Below, piece after piece: positions 1 to 6,961 of a stretch of DNA of 9,356 bases. The stretch is taken from positions 1-9,356 of the forward strand of contig CAMLFX010000107.1 in assembly GCA_946479435.1 (NCBI GenBank), in the 5' to 3' direction. This stretch comes from an uncultured Sphingobacteriales bacterium. GTDB lineage: Bacteria; Bacteroidota; Bacteroidia; Chitinophagales; Chitinophagaceae. The translations under genes and the position numbers were made by a program. Each line of letters opens with the position of its first letter. Within the stretch, counting starts at the first letter, position 1. Under the pieces are notes generated by a model. The model was not told the origin of the DNA, ran no database searches, and saw nothing but the letters and a program-made list of their open reading frames with translations.

Positions 1-365
1 GAACGTTTCAGGTCTGAATTGTTATCGATATAATACGGAAAATCCCAGCCCTGCGATTTAGCATAACTGCGTACCAGGCCTTCCGCGCGCGATTCATCTA
101 TAGAAACCGTCATATAGTTAAAGTCAGTTTCTTTATGCCAGTCAGCAAGTTTGCCTCTTACATTCTTTATTTCTTTCTTGCAGGGCACGCACCAGGTAGC
201 CCAAAAATTTATTAGGGTCACTTTACCTTTCTCCACCGTCTCGTTAAATGCCAGCTTCTTGCCTGAATTCACGTCTTTTATCTGTGTATCGGGCAATTCA
301 GTTGTTTGGGCGCGTAGCGACACAGCCGCAAAAAGGGCCAGTCCTACAGCCAGCAATTTCTTCAT
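1..365 (-). CDS. TlpA-like secreted thioredoxin-fold protein (C-terminus cut by window edge)
   Basis: Reading the minus strand from the ATG at 365 gives an open frame of 121 codons that runs off the left edge without a stop, so the C-terminus is missing. Residues 1-20 form a signal peptide: a Lys-Lys start, a hydrophobic core and a cleavage-like end at LRAQ. The redox site WATWCVPCK follows at residues 55-63, with the active cysteines at C59 and C62. In the TlpA/ResA family such proteins are periplasmic thiol-disulfide oxidoreductases, and the motif plus the downstream YMTVSID strand fit that fold. It is divergent from the DUF6029-type outer-membrane gene, with 92 bases between the two starts. 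An oxidoreductase beside an exported protein with one cysteine pair suggests a joint envelope redox role, which is inference. Family assignment is confident; the substrate is unknown. Confidence 0.88.
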   Translation of the reverse strand, partial: MKKLLAVGLALFAAVSLRAQTTELPDTQIKDVNSGKKLAFNETVEKGKVTLINFWATWCVPCKKEIKNVRGKLADWHKETDFNYMTVSIDESRAEGLVRSYAKSQGWDFPYYIDNNSDLKR

Positions 366-399
366 AATAGCTTGTTTTTAAAATAAATAATCCAAAATC

Positions 400-430
400 T
401 TGCCAAAGTATAGCAAACGGTCTAATTTCG
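400..430 (+). promoter_or_regulatory. candidate Bacteroidota promoter for the DUF6029-type gene
   Basis: TTG at 400-402 is followed after 20 bases by TAATTTCG at 423-430, one mismatch from TAnnTTTG. This matches the -33/-7 layout of the Bacteroidota primary sigma factor. Transcription would start near 437, leaving a leader of about 20 bases before the ATG at 458. Motif-only evidence. Confidence 0.4.
403..410 (-). promoter_or_regulatory. candidate -7 box of the TlpA-like gene
   Basis: On the minus strand this reads TACTTTGG, one mismatch from the Bacteroidota -7 consensus TAnnTTTG, 38 bases upstream of the start at 365. No convincing -33 TTG is visible at the usual spacing. It lies within the spacer of the divergent promoter proposed for the plus-strand gene, so the two would overlap. 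Motif-only evidence. Confidence 0.3.
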
Positions 431-457
431 GGAAATTTTAGCAATTAACAACGGGTA

Positions 458-2038
458 ATGAAAAAACTAAGGCTACTCTGTGCCCTCAGCATGCTGGGCA
501 CGGGCGCGTACGCACAAGGTAACCTTTCGGGCGACCTTATGATGAATGTCAATTTCTTCCAGAGAGATTCGGCCATCAATGCTGCGAACAACCCACTGTA
601 CGATAACTACCTGAGTGGTGGTGAAGCGTGGCTGGGGCTGCGTTATAACAATAACAAAGGTTTTACCGCAACCCTGCGTTTCGATGCCTTTCACAACTCC
701 AACTTATATAATCCTATACAAGCGCTCAACAAATCGGGCGTGGGTGCTTGGAGTGTCAGCCAGAAATGGAAAGATCTTACAGTTACCGCCGGTTATATAT
801 ACGATCAGATAGGTAGTGGTATCCTTTTCCGCGCCTACGAAGACAGGGGCTTACTTATTGATAATGCGCTGGTTGGGGTGCACCTCAGGTATGACATTAC
901 TCCTAACGTATTTGTAAAGGCATTTACGGGGCAAACAAAGTTCCTGTTCGATAGGTACCAGCCGGTAATAAAAGGCGCGAATATAGAAGGCGATTTCAGC
1001 CTTGGGGATAAAGCCCATATCATACCGGGTGTAGGTGTACTGAACCGTACGCTCGATCAGACATCTATCGACCAGGTAGCAGCCACTATCAATAGCCAGG
1101 ATGTAGCCACCCGTTTTGTACCTAAATACAATATGTATGCGGTAACGGCTTACAATACACTTACCTGGGGCGATTTCTCATGGTATGTGGAAGGTGCGTA
1201 TAAAACACACGAAGCTGTAGTTAAAGATAACAGGCTGCAAGATCTGGATGGCAATGTGGTGTATAGTACGTTGGGTTACGCACGCAAAGGCATTGCGGTC
1301 AATGTTACGGGTAAACGTACTGAGAACTTCGTGATGCGCACATCGCCAAACGAAGTATTGATACGTGGTTTGATGAACTGGCAGCCGATTGTAGCCCGTC
1401 TTCGTCCGCAACGTTTGATGGCGCGTTACACACCTGCATCGCAGGATATATCGGAGCAAGCTTTGGGTGGCGATGTATTACTGTCGCCTAACGATGATAT
1501 AAGCATCACCCTGAACTACACACATATCAATACACTTGAAGATGTAAAGCTGTACCGTGAAGCATACTTCGATGCCGAATTCCGTGGCTGGGACAAGTTC
1601 ATACTTCAGGTAGGTACGCAGTATATGCAGTACAACCAGGAGCTGTACCAGGTAAAGGCTAATGTGCCAATAGTTGAATCGCTGATACCTTTCTTCGAAT
1701 TGACATACCGTATCAACGATAAGCATTCCATACGCACAGAGTGGGAATACCAGCATACTGAGCAAGACTATGGCTCGTGGATATTCGGACTGATAGAGTA
1801 CAACATATCGCCCAAGTTCTCTTTCTCTGTATCCGATATGTACAATACAAGTCCCGGGCCTGCTGCTTTAACAGGTTCGCACCATTACTACAATGTATTT
1901 GCTGCCTATACAAAAGGACCGCACCGTTTCACAGCTGCTTATGTAAAGCAGGTAGAAGGTATCAACTGTACGGGTGGTGTTTGCCGTTACGAACCAGCGT
2001 TTAGTGGTGTTCGTTTAGGGCTCACATCCAGCTTCTAG
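458..2038 (+). CDS. DUF6029-type outer-membrane beta-barrel protein
   Basis: The 526-residue product starts with a signal peptide (residues 1-19, ending at GAYAQ). The rest is made of alternating amphipathic strands rich in Tyr, Trp, Asn and Gly, and the chain ends in Phe, as expected of a transmembrane outer-membrane barrel. The overall pattern and the C-terminal motif NCTGGVCR followed by EPAFSGVRL match what I recall of the Bacteroidota family DUF6029, whose function is unknown. C504 and C509 are the only cysteines outside the signal peptide, so they could form a single disulfide. The divergent neighbour is a thioredoxin-fold protein, which suggests, as inference, redox handling of this pair. 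The start at 458 is chosen because the signal peptide begins there. A stem-loop terminator follows the stop. An alternative label is a generic porin-like barrel, but no porin family is recognised. Confidence 0.82.
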   Translation: MKKLRLLCALSMLGTGAYAQGNLSGDLMMNVNFFQRDSAINAANNPLYDNYLSGGEAWLGLRYNNNKGFTATLRFDAFHNSNLYNPIQALNKSGVGAWSVSQKWKDLTVTAGYIYDQIGSGILFRAYEDRGLLIDNALVGVHLRYDITPNVFVKAFTGQTKFLFDRYQPVIKGANIEGDFSLGDKAHIIPGVGVLNRTLDQTSIDQVAATINSQDVATRFVPKYNMYAVTAYNTLTWGDFSWYVEGAYKTHEAVVKDNRLQDLDGNVVYSTLGYARKGIAVNVTGKRTENFVMRTSPNEVLIRGLMNWQPIVARLRPQRLMARYTPASQDISEQALGGDVLLSPNDDISITLNYTHINTLEDVKLYREAYFDAEFRGWDKFILQVGTQYMQYNQELYQVKANVPIVESLIPFFELTYRINDKHSIRTEWEYQHTEQDYGSWIFGLIEYNISPKFSFSVSDMYNTSPGPAALTGSHHYYNVFAAYTKGPHRFTAAYVKQVEGINCTGGVCRYEPAFSGVRLGLTSSF

Positions 2039-2065
2039 CAATCAATACACATAAAGGCTTAACTT

Positions 2066-2100
2066 GCAACGGCTCCTTTTCAAGGGGCCGTTGCTTCATT
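2066..2100 (+). terminator. stem-loop terminator after the DUF6029-type gene
   Basis: GCAACGGCTCC at 2066-2076 pairs with GGGGCCGTTGC at 2084-2094: 11 pairs including one G-T wobble. Two further T-A pairs can close the loop down to three bases. A short T-containing tail (TTCATT) follows rather than a strong T-tract. It lies 27 bases after the stop at 2038 and only 24 bases before nadB, so it probably separates two transcription units. Confidence 0.7.
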
Positions 2101-2118
2101 TGCTAAGAGCCGCCGTAT

Positions 2119-3717
2119 ATGATTAAGACTGACTTCCTTGTTATAGGTTCGGGTATTGCAGGTTTAACCTTCGCTGTTAAGACCGCACGCCGCTTCCCCG
2201 ATAAGACCATCACCATACTTACCAAAGCTAATACCGACGAGACCAACACCAAGTACGCACAGGGTGGTATAGCCGTAGTGAACGACCCTGAGAACGATAG
2301 CTTCGCCAAGCATATAGAAGACACTTTGATAGCAGGCGATGGCTTATGCAATCCGGCTGTGGTTGAAGCGGTGATCAAAGAAGGGCCGCAACGTGTAAAC
2401 GAGATCATAGAATGGGGGGCCCGGTTTGATAAGGATTCGGAAGGCGGCTATATGCGTGGTAAGGAAGGCGGCCACTCCGAGTTTAGGATACTGCACCACA
2501 AGGACATTACCGGCTACGAGATAGAAAGAGCTTTGGTAGCAGAAGCCCAACGCTACAGCAACATACAGATACACAACCATTGGTTCGTGGTGGATATCAT
2601 TACACAGCACCATTTAGGCCACCTCATTACCAAATCGACACCCGATATAGAATGCTACGGTGTATATGCCCTGAACCTTACCAACAATCATATAGAGAAG
2701 ATACTGGCCAGCGTTACACTTATGGCATCGGGTGGTGCGGGGCAGGTGTATCGTACCACTACCAATCCACGCATAGCTACCGGCGATGGTGTGGCCATGG
2801 CCTACCGCGCCAAGGCACGTATAGAGAACATGGAGTTCATCCAGTTTCACCCAACGGCACTATACGAAGCAGGCGTGTCTCCATCGTTCCTGATAACAGA
2901 AGCGGTGCGTGGCGATGGCGCCATCTTGCGCAACAAGGAAGGTGAAGCTTTCATGCCGCGTTATGATGCCCGTGCTGACCTTGCCCCCCGCGATATAGTT
3001 GCCCGCGCTATTGATAACGAGATGAAACGCACGGGTACCGAGCATGTGTACCTCGATTGCCGTGCTATGAACCAGGATAAGTTCAAAGAACACTTCCCTA
3101 ATATATATGCCAGGTGCCTGTCGATAGGCATTGATGTCTTTAGCCAAATGATACCCGTAGCACCGGCAGCACACTATAGTTGCGGGGGTGTAAAGGTGGA
3201 TATCCGGGGTTGTACATCTATACGCTACCTGTATGCCTGTGGCGAGTGCGCCAGTACGGGATTGCATGGTGCCAACCGTCTGGCATCTAACTCGCTGCTG
3301 GAGGCCCTTGTATTTGCCCACCGCTGTTCGGAAGACGCTGCGGGTAAGGTAGATATGAACCCGATCAAAGAGCAGATACCCGATTGGAATACCGCTGGCA
3401 CTACCGAACCCAGGGAGATGATCCTGATAACGCAGAGCCTTAAAGAGCTGCAACAGGTAATGAGCGACTATGTAGGTATCGTTCGTAACGATGTACGCCT
3501 TGAACGCGCTATGAACCGCCTTGACCTGCTGCACAGGGAGACAGAGGAGCTGTATAAGACTACTACGGTATCGCCACAGCTATGTGAGTTGCGCAACCTG
3601 ATCACCGCTGCCTTCCTGGTGGTGAAGAGTGCCCAGTTCAGGAAGGAGAGCCGGGGCCTTCATTACAACACCGACTATCCTAACAAAAGCGAACTACTAC
3701 AAAACATAGTGCTTTAA
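2119..3717 (+). CDS. nadB: L-aspartate oxidase
   Basis: NadB oxidises L-aspartate to iminoaspartate with FAD. NadA then condenses this with dihydroxyacetone phosphate to quinolinate, the first committed steps of NAD synthesis; the enzyme is cytoplasmic. The product has 532 residues, close to the 540 of the E. coli enzyme. The FAD dinucleotide-binding motif GSGIAG is at residues 10-15. Residues matching known substrate and catalytic positions are in place: E121 (GHSEFRIL), H244 (QFHPTALY), T260, R291 (APRDIVARAID) and H352 (AAHYSCGG). The second FAD stretch is CGECASTGLHGANRLASNSL at 374-393. The C-terminal helical domain typical of the succinate dehydrogenase/aspartate oxidase flavoprotein family is present. 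The gene follows a terminator-like hairpin and no nadA or nadC is seen beside it, so it appears to be a single-gene unit here. It is intact; fumarate reductase flavoprotein is less likely because of the NadB-specific motif around CGECASTGLHG. Confidence 0.96.
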   Translation: MIKTDFLVIGSGIAGLTFAVKTARRFPDKTITILTKANTDETNTKYAQGGIAVVNDPENDSFAKHIEDTLIAGDGLCNPAVVEAVIKEGPQRVNEIIEWGARFDKDSEGGYMRGKEGGHSEFRILHHKDITGYEIERALVAEAQRYSNIQIHNHWFVVDIITQHHLGHLITKSTPDIECYGVYALNLTNNHIEKILASVTLMASGGAGQVYRTTTNPRIATGDGVAMAYRAKARIENMEFIQFHPTALYEAGVSPSFLITEAVRGDGAILRNKEGEAFMPRYDARADLAPRDIVARAIDNEMKRTGTEHVYLDCRAMNQDKFKEHFPNIYARCLSIGIDVFSQMIPVAPAAHYSCGGVKVDIRGCTSIRYLYACGECASTGLHGANRLASNSLLEALVFAHRCSEDAAGKVDMNPIKEQIPDWNTAGTTEPREMILITQSLKELQQVMSDYVGIVRNDVRLERAMNRLDLLHRETEELYKTTTVSPQLCELRNLITAAFLVVKSAQFRKESRGLHYNTDYPNKSELLQNIVL

Positions 3718-3722
3718 ATACA

Positions 3723-5498
3723 CTATACTGTCTTCATCAGCCTTGGCGCATCGTCTTTACGTTCGCCAATTTGCTGGCGCCACATAGCGTAGTACAAACC
3801 TTTCTCTTCAAGCAGCGACTGGTGCGTACCTGTTTCGATGATGCGACCTTTCTCCAGTACAAATATGCGGTCGGCATGCAGGATAGTGGACAACCTGTGC
3901 GCGATCATAACCGTGATGTGCTGGCGCTGGTTGGTGATATTGCGAATAGTGTATGATATCTCTTCTTCGGTCAGTGAATCGAGCGCAGAAGTAGCTTCAT
4001 CAAATATCATCAACCTAGGGTGGCGCAGTAACGCGCGCGCTATTGATAAACGCTGGCGTTCACCGCCCGATAATTTCAAGCCACCTTCACCTATCATCGT
4101 ATCAATACCATTTTCGGCACGCGACAGTAAGTTTTGGCAAGCTGCTTTCTGCAATACCTCATTCACTTCATCATCGGTAGCGCCGGGGTTTACGAACAGC
4201 AGGTTTTCTTTGATGGTGCCCGAGAACAATTGGGTATCCTGCGTTACAAAACCTATCTGGTGGCGCAATTCATCGAAATCGATATTGGCCTCGTCGTGAT
4301 TGTTGTATAAAATATGTCCTTTATCAGGATGATATAAACCTACCAATAGTTTTACCATGGTAGTTTTACCTGAGCCTGAAGGGCCAACAAATGCTATAGT
4401 CTCGCCCAGATTTACTTCGAAAGATATTTCTTCTAACGCAGGGCGTGTGGCGCTGCCATGCTGAAATGTTACATTATCAAAGCGCAATTGTTCGATAGCG
4501 TTTATCTGCTGTGGATTTGCAGGTTTGCTTTCCACCGGTTTTTCAAACAGCGTTTGCAAGTTGGTAAGCGATGCTTCAGCCTCGCGGTAAGCAATGATGA
4601 TATTACCTATTTCCTGCAGGGGGCCGAATATGAAGAACGAATAGAACTGCATGGTGATCATCTGGCCCAAAGTCAACTGGCCCTGGAAGATGAAATATAG
4701 CAATGCAAACATGATACACTGGCGCAGGAAGTTGACGAACGTGCCTTGTACAAATGCTATGGTACGTATGCTGCGTACTTTCTTCAGTTCAAGGTTCAGT
4801 ATCTTAATAGTAGTATCATTCAGCCTGCGTATTTCCTGCTGTGTAAGGCCAAGGCTTTTAACCAGTTCAATATTTCTTAAAGACTCGGTAGTAGAGCCCG
4901 CTAAGGCGTTTGTCTCGCTTACAATACTTTTCTGAATGATCTTGATCTTCTTACTCAATATATTCATCAGGTAAGAGAGCAATAATGCACCACCCAGGTA
5001 TATAACCACCAGCCATGAGTTGAGCGTAAGTGCATAAATAACCACGAATACGATACCTACTATGGTAGTGAACAAGACGTTCACGAAAGAGTTGATCAGC
5101 TTCTCGCTATCTAAACGCACCTTTTGCAGTACCGATAATGTTTCACCGCTGCGCTGGTCTTCAAAGTCTTTATAAGGCAGGCGTAACGCATGGCGCAGGC
5201 CATCGGTATAGATACTGGCGCCAAACTTCTGGATGATGACGTTCACCACATAATCCTGGAAGGCTTTTGCAATACGCGATATCATGGCGGTGCCTATCAG
5301 CATGCCCAGGCCCAGCATAATGCCTTTTATAAATTGGCTATGCGTCCACTGGGTAGGTTTACTGGCATAGGGATCGATAATGTAATGCCCCATGATATAC
5401 GGATCGAGCAGGGAAAACACCTGGTTGATAGTGGCCAGCAAGAGCGCCAGCGCTATCATGGGTTTGTAACGGCTTAAGTATTGGTATAATAGTTTCAT
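3723..5498 (-). CDS. ABC exporter, fused membrane and ATPase domains (MsbA/MdlB type)
   Basis: This 591-residue half-transporter would dimerise in the inner membrane and export an unknown substrate with ATP. Residues 1-310 are the type-1 exporter membrane domain, with hydrophobic segments near 14-32, 57-75, 137-181 and 255-303. Residues 336-575 are the ATPase. Its motifs are Walker A GPSGSGKTT at 372-380, the Q-loop Q420 in VTQD, the signature LSGGERQ at 476-482, Walker B LMIFDE at 496-501, the D-loop SALD at 504-507 and the switch histidine H534. All catalytic residues are present, so it should be active. Lipid, peptide and drug exporters share this layout and the sequence does not decide between them. 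The stop lies 5 bases from that of convergent nadB, with no room for a separate terminator. A consensus -7 box lies just upstream of the start. No partner half-transporter or membrane fusion gene is adjacent, which favours a homodimer. Confidence 0.93.
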   Translation of the reverse strand: MKLLYQYLSRYKPMIALALLLATINQVFSLLDPYIMGHYIIDPYASKPTQWTHSQFIKGIMLGLGMLIGTAMISRIAKAFQDYVVNVIIQKFGASIYTDGLRHALRLPYKDFEDQRSGETLSVLQKVRLDSEKLINSFVNVLFTTIVGIVFVVIYALTLNSWLVVIYLGGALLLSYLMNILSKKIKIIQKSIVSETNALAGSTTESLRNIELVKSLGLTQQEIRRLNDTTIKILNLELKKVRSIRTIAFVQGTFVNFLRQCIMFALLYFIFQGQLTLGQMITMQFYSFFIFGPLQEIGNIIIAYREAEASLTNLQTLFEKPVESKPANPQQINAIEQLRFDNVTFQHGSATRPALEEISFEVNLGETIAFVGPSGSGKTTMVKLLVGLYHPDKGHILYNNHDEANIDFDELRHQIGFVTQDTQLFSGTIKENLLFVNPGATDDEVNEVLQKAACQNLLSRAENGIDTMIGEGGLKLSGGERQRLSIARALLRHPRLMIFDEATSALDSLTEEEISYTIRNITNQRQHITVMIAHRLSTILHADRIFVLEKGRIIETGTHQSLLEEKGLYYAMWRQQIGERKDDAPRLMKTV

Positions 5499-5509
5499 AT
5501 CAGAGTCTG

Positions 5510-5517
5510 CAAAAGTA
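5510..5517 (-). promoter_or_regulatory. -7 box of the ABC exporter gene
   Basis: The minus strand reads TACTTTTG, a perfect match to TAnnTTTG and followed by CA as is common in Bacteroidota promoters, 11 bases upstream of the ATG at 5498. A start of transcription about 5-7 bases downstream would leave almost no leader. Either the mRNA is nearly leaderless or translation begins slightly further in. No clear -33 TTG is seen at the usual spacing. Confidence 0.45.
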
Positions 5518-5615
5518 AAGGGTTTAGCAGGCTACCCGGTTAATAGCCACTTAAACATTATCTATAATTTATTGTTGTGTTTGCACAGTAAAGATATTTT
5601 AAATGATAATTGTTT

Positions 5616-5765
5616 ATATCTGTTGTTCAATTTTGTTGAAAAAATAAAAAAATAAAAAAAATTGATGCGGCATTTAGATGCTGTGTTGCTTTATGGAAGC
5701 GGGTTTTTGTGGTGAAATGCAGCAAGTGCATTTTTTCTGTTTATAGCAAAATTGAACAACATATC
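5616..5765. mobile_element. MITE-like element with 15-bp perfect terminal inverted repeats
   Basis: TGTTGTTCAATTTTG at 5621-5635 is the exact reverse complement of CAAAATTGAACAACA at 5747-5761, enclosing a 141-base unit. The unit is flanked on both sides by the same TATC (5617-5620 and 5762-5765), or ATATC if the ambiguous end base is counted, as expected for a target-site duplication. The interior is an A-rich tract followed by unremarkable sequence with no transposase or credible ORF. This is the anatomy of a non-autonomous miniature inverted-repeat element moved by a transposase encoded elsewhere. The parent insertion-sequence family cannot be named from the ends. A stable RNA stem or a coincidence are alternatives. 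Confidence 0.55.
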
Positions 5766-5773
5766 TGTTTAAT

Positions 5774-5806
5774 GTTACTTTCTTTTTGAGACAAAAAGAA
5801 AGTAAC
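5774..5806. repeat. perfect 15-bp hairpin
   Basis: GTTACTTTCTTTTTG at 5774-5788 and CAAAAAGAAAGTAAC at 5792-5806 are exact reverse complements with a 3-base AGA loop. It begins 9 bases after the MITE flank. The same type of CTTTCTTTTTG/CAAAAAGAAAG palindrome is, from memory, common between genes in Bacteroidota genomes, so a dispersed repeat is the likeliest reading. A factor-independent terminator is possible but no T-tract follows on the plus strand. Confidence 0.65.
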
Positions 5807-5819
5807 AAAGAAAAGGAGA

Positions 5820-5849
5820 CTTCGATCCAATCGCTCCGCGGGATCGAAG
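5820..5849. repeat. second hairpin, 9-bp perfect stem with inner stem
   Basis: CTTCGATCC at 5820-5828 pairs exactly with GGATCGAAG at 5841-5849. Inside the loop CGC (5832-5834) pairs with GCG (5838-5840), leaving a three-base AAT bulge on one side. It follows the 15-bp hairpin after 13 bases, and the pair probably belong to one dispersed repeat unit. Confidence 0.55.
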
Positions 5850-5943
5850 CGGCTGTACGCTGCTGCGACACTTGTTGCCTTTTTATAACCTGCGGCGCTG
5901 TACTTGCTGCGCTGCGTAAGTTGCCGAAATAAGAAATGGGTGG

Positions 5944-6360
5944 TTAGAACAACCCACCACTCCAGTACTCTTCCATCAGGTTATCGAGCGCTATGGCTTT
6001 CAGGCGTTCGGTGGTTTTAGGGACTTGTTTTATTTTTTGTTTGCGCCCGTATTTCAGTACTTCGTTTTCGGTCTGCAGTTCGCCACGGATTATCTGCGCC
6101 AGTACTTTGCGCTTTTCTTCTTTATCGGCCAGTTGCCCCTGGTAAGCCTGCTTGTAGGTTTCAATGGCCTGCATACGTGCGGCCAGCATACCGGCGCGTA
6201 TGCGCGTGGCAATTTCGGGGTTGGCCAGCAAGCGGTAGGCCGAGCTGGCTGCTGAATTGTAACTGCTGGCCGGGTAGGCTGCAAGATAGGCCTCCTGGCG
6301 CTTGCCATGGGCTATCATTTCGCTTATAAAGGTTTCGTGGGCATGGTTTATTTCTGCCAT
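5944..6360 (-). CDS. orphan phage terminase small-subunit-like protein
   Basis: The 138-residue product resembles the small subunit of phage terminases, the DNA-recognition part of the packaging motor. The N-terminal half has the typical pattern: GKRQEAYLAAYP at 19-30, then NSAASSAYRLLANPEIATRI at 35-54, where AxRLLxNPxI follows a helix-turn-helix-like segment. The middle and C-terminal parts are charged helices (EEKRKVLAQIIRGEL at 81-95) and end in TTERLKAIALDNLMEEYW, as in family members whose C-terminus contacts the large subunit. No large terminase, portal, capsid or integrase gene is nearby, so this is either a prophage remnant or a reused DNA-binding protein. The frame is intact and has its own promoter box, which argues against simple decay. 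The family call rests on pattern memory, not a search. Confidence 0.6.
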   Translation of the reverse strand: MAEINHAHETFISEMIAHGKRQEAYLAAYPASSYNSAASSAYRLLANPEIATRIRAGMLAARMQAIETYKQAYQGQLADKEEKRKVLAQIIRGELQTENEVLKYGRKQKIKQVPKTTERLKAIALDNLMEEYWSGGLF

Positions 6361-6382
6361 GATGATAGAGTTTTTATTATAG

Positions 6383-6390
6383 CAAAAATA
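6383..6390 (-). promoter_or_regulatory. -7 box of the terminase-like gene
   Basis: The minus strand reads TATTTTTG, an exact TAnnTTTG match, 22 bases upstream of the ATG at 6360. The leader would be about 16-18 bases. No clear -33 TTG is visible. Its presence downstream of the VOC gene terminator supports independent transcription. Confidence 0.45.
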
Positions 6391-6426
6391 GGTTAATAAG
6401 TTGATAAATTGACTAAAATTATTTAT

Positions 6427-6459
6427 AAAAAAATGATGGCCATATCATAGCCATCATTT
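6427..6459 (-). terminator. intrinsic terminator of the VOC gene
   Basis: AAATGATGGC at 6431-6440 and GCCATCATTT at 6450-6459 are exact reverse complements with a 9-base loop. On the minus strand the stem is followed by a run of seven T (6433 down to 6427), overlapping the last pairs. It starts 19 bases after the VOC stop codon. The layout is a textbook factor-independent terminator and its orientation fits only the minus strand. Confidence 0.8.
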
Positions 6460-6478
6460 CTATAAGTGATCTGTAAAT

Positions 6479-6922
6479 TTAATTTTGCTGGCCTTCGTTA
6501 AAGCTCATCATCCAGTTGATACCGAATTTATCGGTAAGCATACCGAAATAATCGCCCCAGAAAGTTTTTCCTAAAGGCATAGTAACCTGTCCACCTGCAG
6601 CAAGTGCGTTGAATAGTTTATCGGCTTCATCTTTGCTATCGGCATTTATAGAAATAGAGAAGTTATTGCCCTGAATGAAACTTGCAGCCCATTCGCCACC
6701 GGTATCGCTACCCATAAGCGAGGTTTCTTTACTGATGGGCAATGATACATGCATGATCTTATTTTTGTCGGCTTCGGGTACCGTTTGCGATGCATCTTCT
6801 GAAGGCGGCATATCGCCAAAGCGACCCATGTAAGTGAACTCGCCACCAAATACCGACTTATAGAAATTAAACGTCTCTTCGCAGTTGCCATTGAAGTTGA
6901 GATATATGTTTACTAAAGCCAT
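6479..6922 (-). CDS. VOC superfamily protein, PhnB-like
   Basis: The product is a 147-residue protein of the vicinal-oxygen-chelate fold, PhnB-like (glyoxalase/bleomycin-resistance superfamily). Recognisable parts are NIYLNFNGNCEETFNFYKSV near the start (the YLxFxGxxEEAxxFYxxxF pattern), GEFTYMGRFGDMP at 27-39, the central IMHVSLPI strand, and the C-terminal stretch FWGDYFGMLTDKFGINWMMS at 121-140. Members of this branch are widespread small cytosolic proteins, mostly without a proven substrate; some VOC relatives bind metal or confer antibiotic resistance, which cannot be inferred here. I choose the ATG at 6922 rather than the in-frame one at 6946. The fold begins right after it, and the -7 box at 6944-6951 would place the transcription start downstream of 6946. 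It is a single-gene unit with its own promoter and terminator. Confidence 0.9.
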   Translation of the reverse strand: MALVNIYLNFNGNCEETFNFYKSVFGGEFTYMGRFGDMPPSEDASQTVPEADKNKIMHVSLPISKETSLMGSDTGGEWAASFIQGNNFSISINADSKDEADKLFNALAAGGQVTMPLGKTFWGDYFGMLTDKFGINWMMSFNEGQQN

Positions 6923-6943
6923 AGTTTTAAAGTTTAATTGCAG

Positions 6944-6951
6944 CAAATATA
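6944..6951 (-). promoter_or_regulatory. -7 box of the VOC gene (decides the start codon)
   Basis: The minus strand reads TATATTTG, an exact TAnnTTTG match, 21 bases upstream of the ATG at 6922. The alternative upstream ATG at 6946 lies inside this box and would not be in the transcript. No TTG is seen at -33; that area is occupied by an inverted repeat. Confidence 0.5.
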
Positions 6952-6961
6952 GAAATATATG

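Larger units (their letters stand above)
5499..5943. other. 445-base gene-free region between the ABC exporter and terminase-like genes
   Basis: No credible gene is seen. From left to right it holds the exporter promoter area, an AT-rich stretch, the MITE-like unit, two strong hairpins and a GC-richer tail. That tail contains an imperfect direct repeat, GCTGTACGCTGCTGCG at 5852-5867 and GCTGTACTTGCTGCG at 5897-5911. The base composition swings sharply at about 5815, from a run of A and T to G+C-rich sequence, suggesting a patchwork of repeat insertions. Confidence 0.6.

Noticed and set aside
151..381. 76-codon plus-strand ORF at the left edge
   Set aside because: It lies antisense to the TlpA-like gene, whose minus-strand frame has a signal peptide and a CxxC redox site.
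2095..2102. TTCATTTG as a -7 box for nadB
   Set aside because: It has one mismatch in the important second position and no -33 TTG at a usable distance, and it directly abuts the terminator hairpin.
2860..3534. 224-codon minus-strand ORF inside nadB
   Set aside because: It is a shadow of nadB: the plus-strand frame carries all catalytic motifs and the antisense product shows no recognisable domain.
3838..4299. 153-codon plus-strand ORF inside the ABC exporter
   Set aside because: It is antisense to the ATPase domain, where the Q-loop, signature and Walker B motifs are clearly in the minus-strand frame.
5674..5871. 65-codon minus-strand ORF across the gene-free region
   Set aside because: It runs through the right part of the MITE-like unit and both hairpins. 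Its product (low-complexity LLLSFCLKKK type) is what translating that palindrome gives, so it is best explained as repeat sequence.
5499..5943. CRISPR array, tRNA or rRNA in the gene-free region or elsewhere
   Set aside because: No regularly spaced repeats, cloverleaf-like arms or rRNA-like blocks were seen; the repeats present are inverted pairs and one imperfect direct pair.
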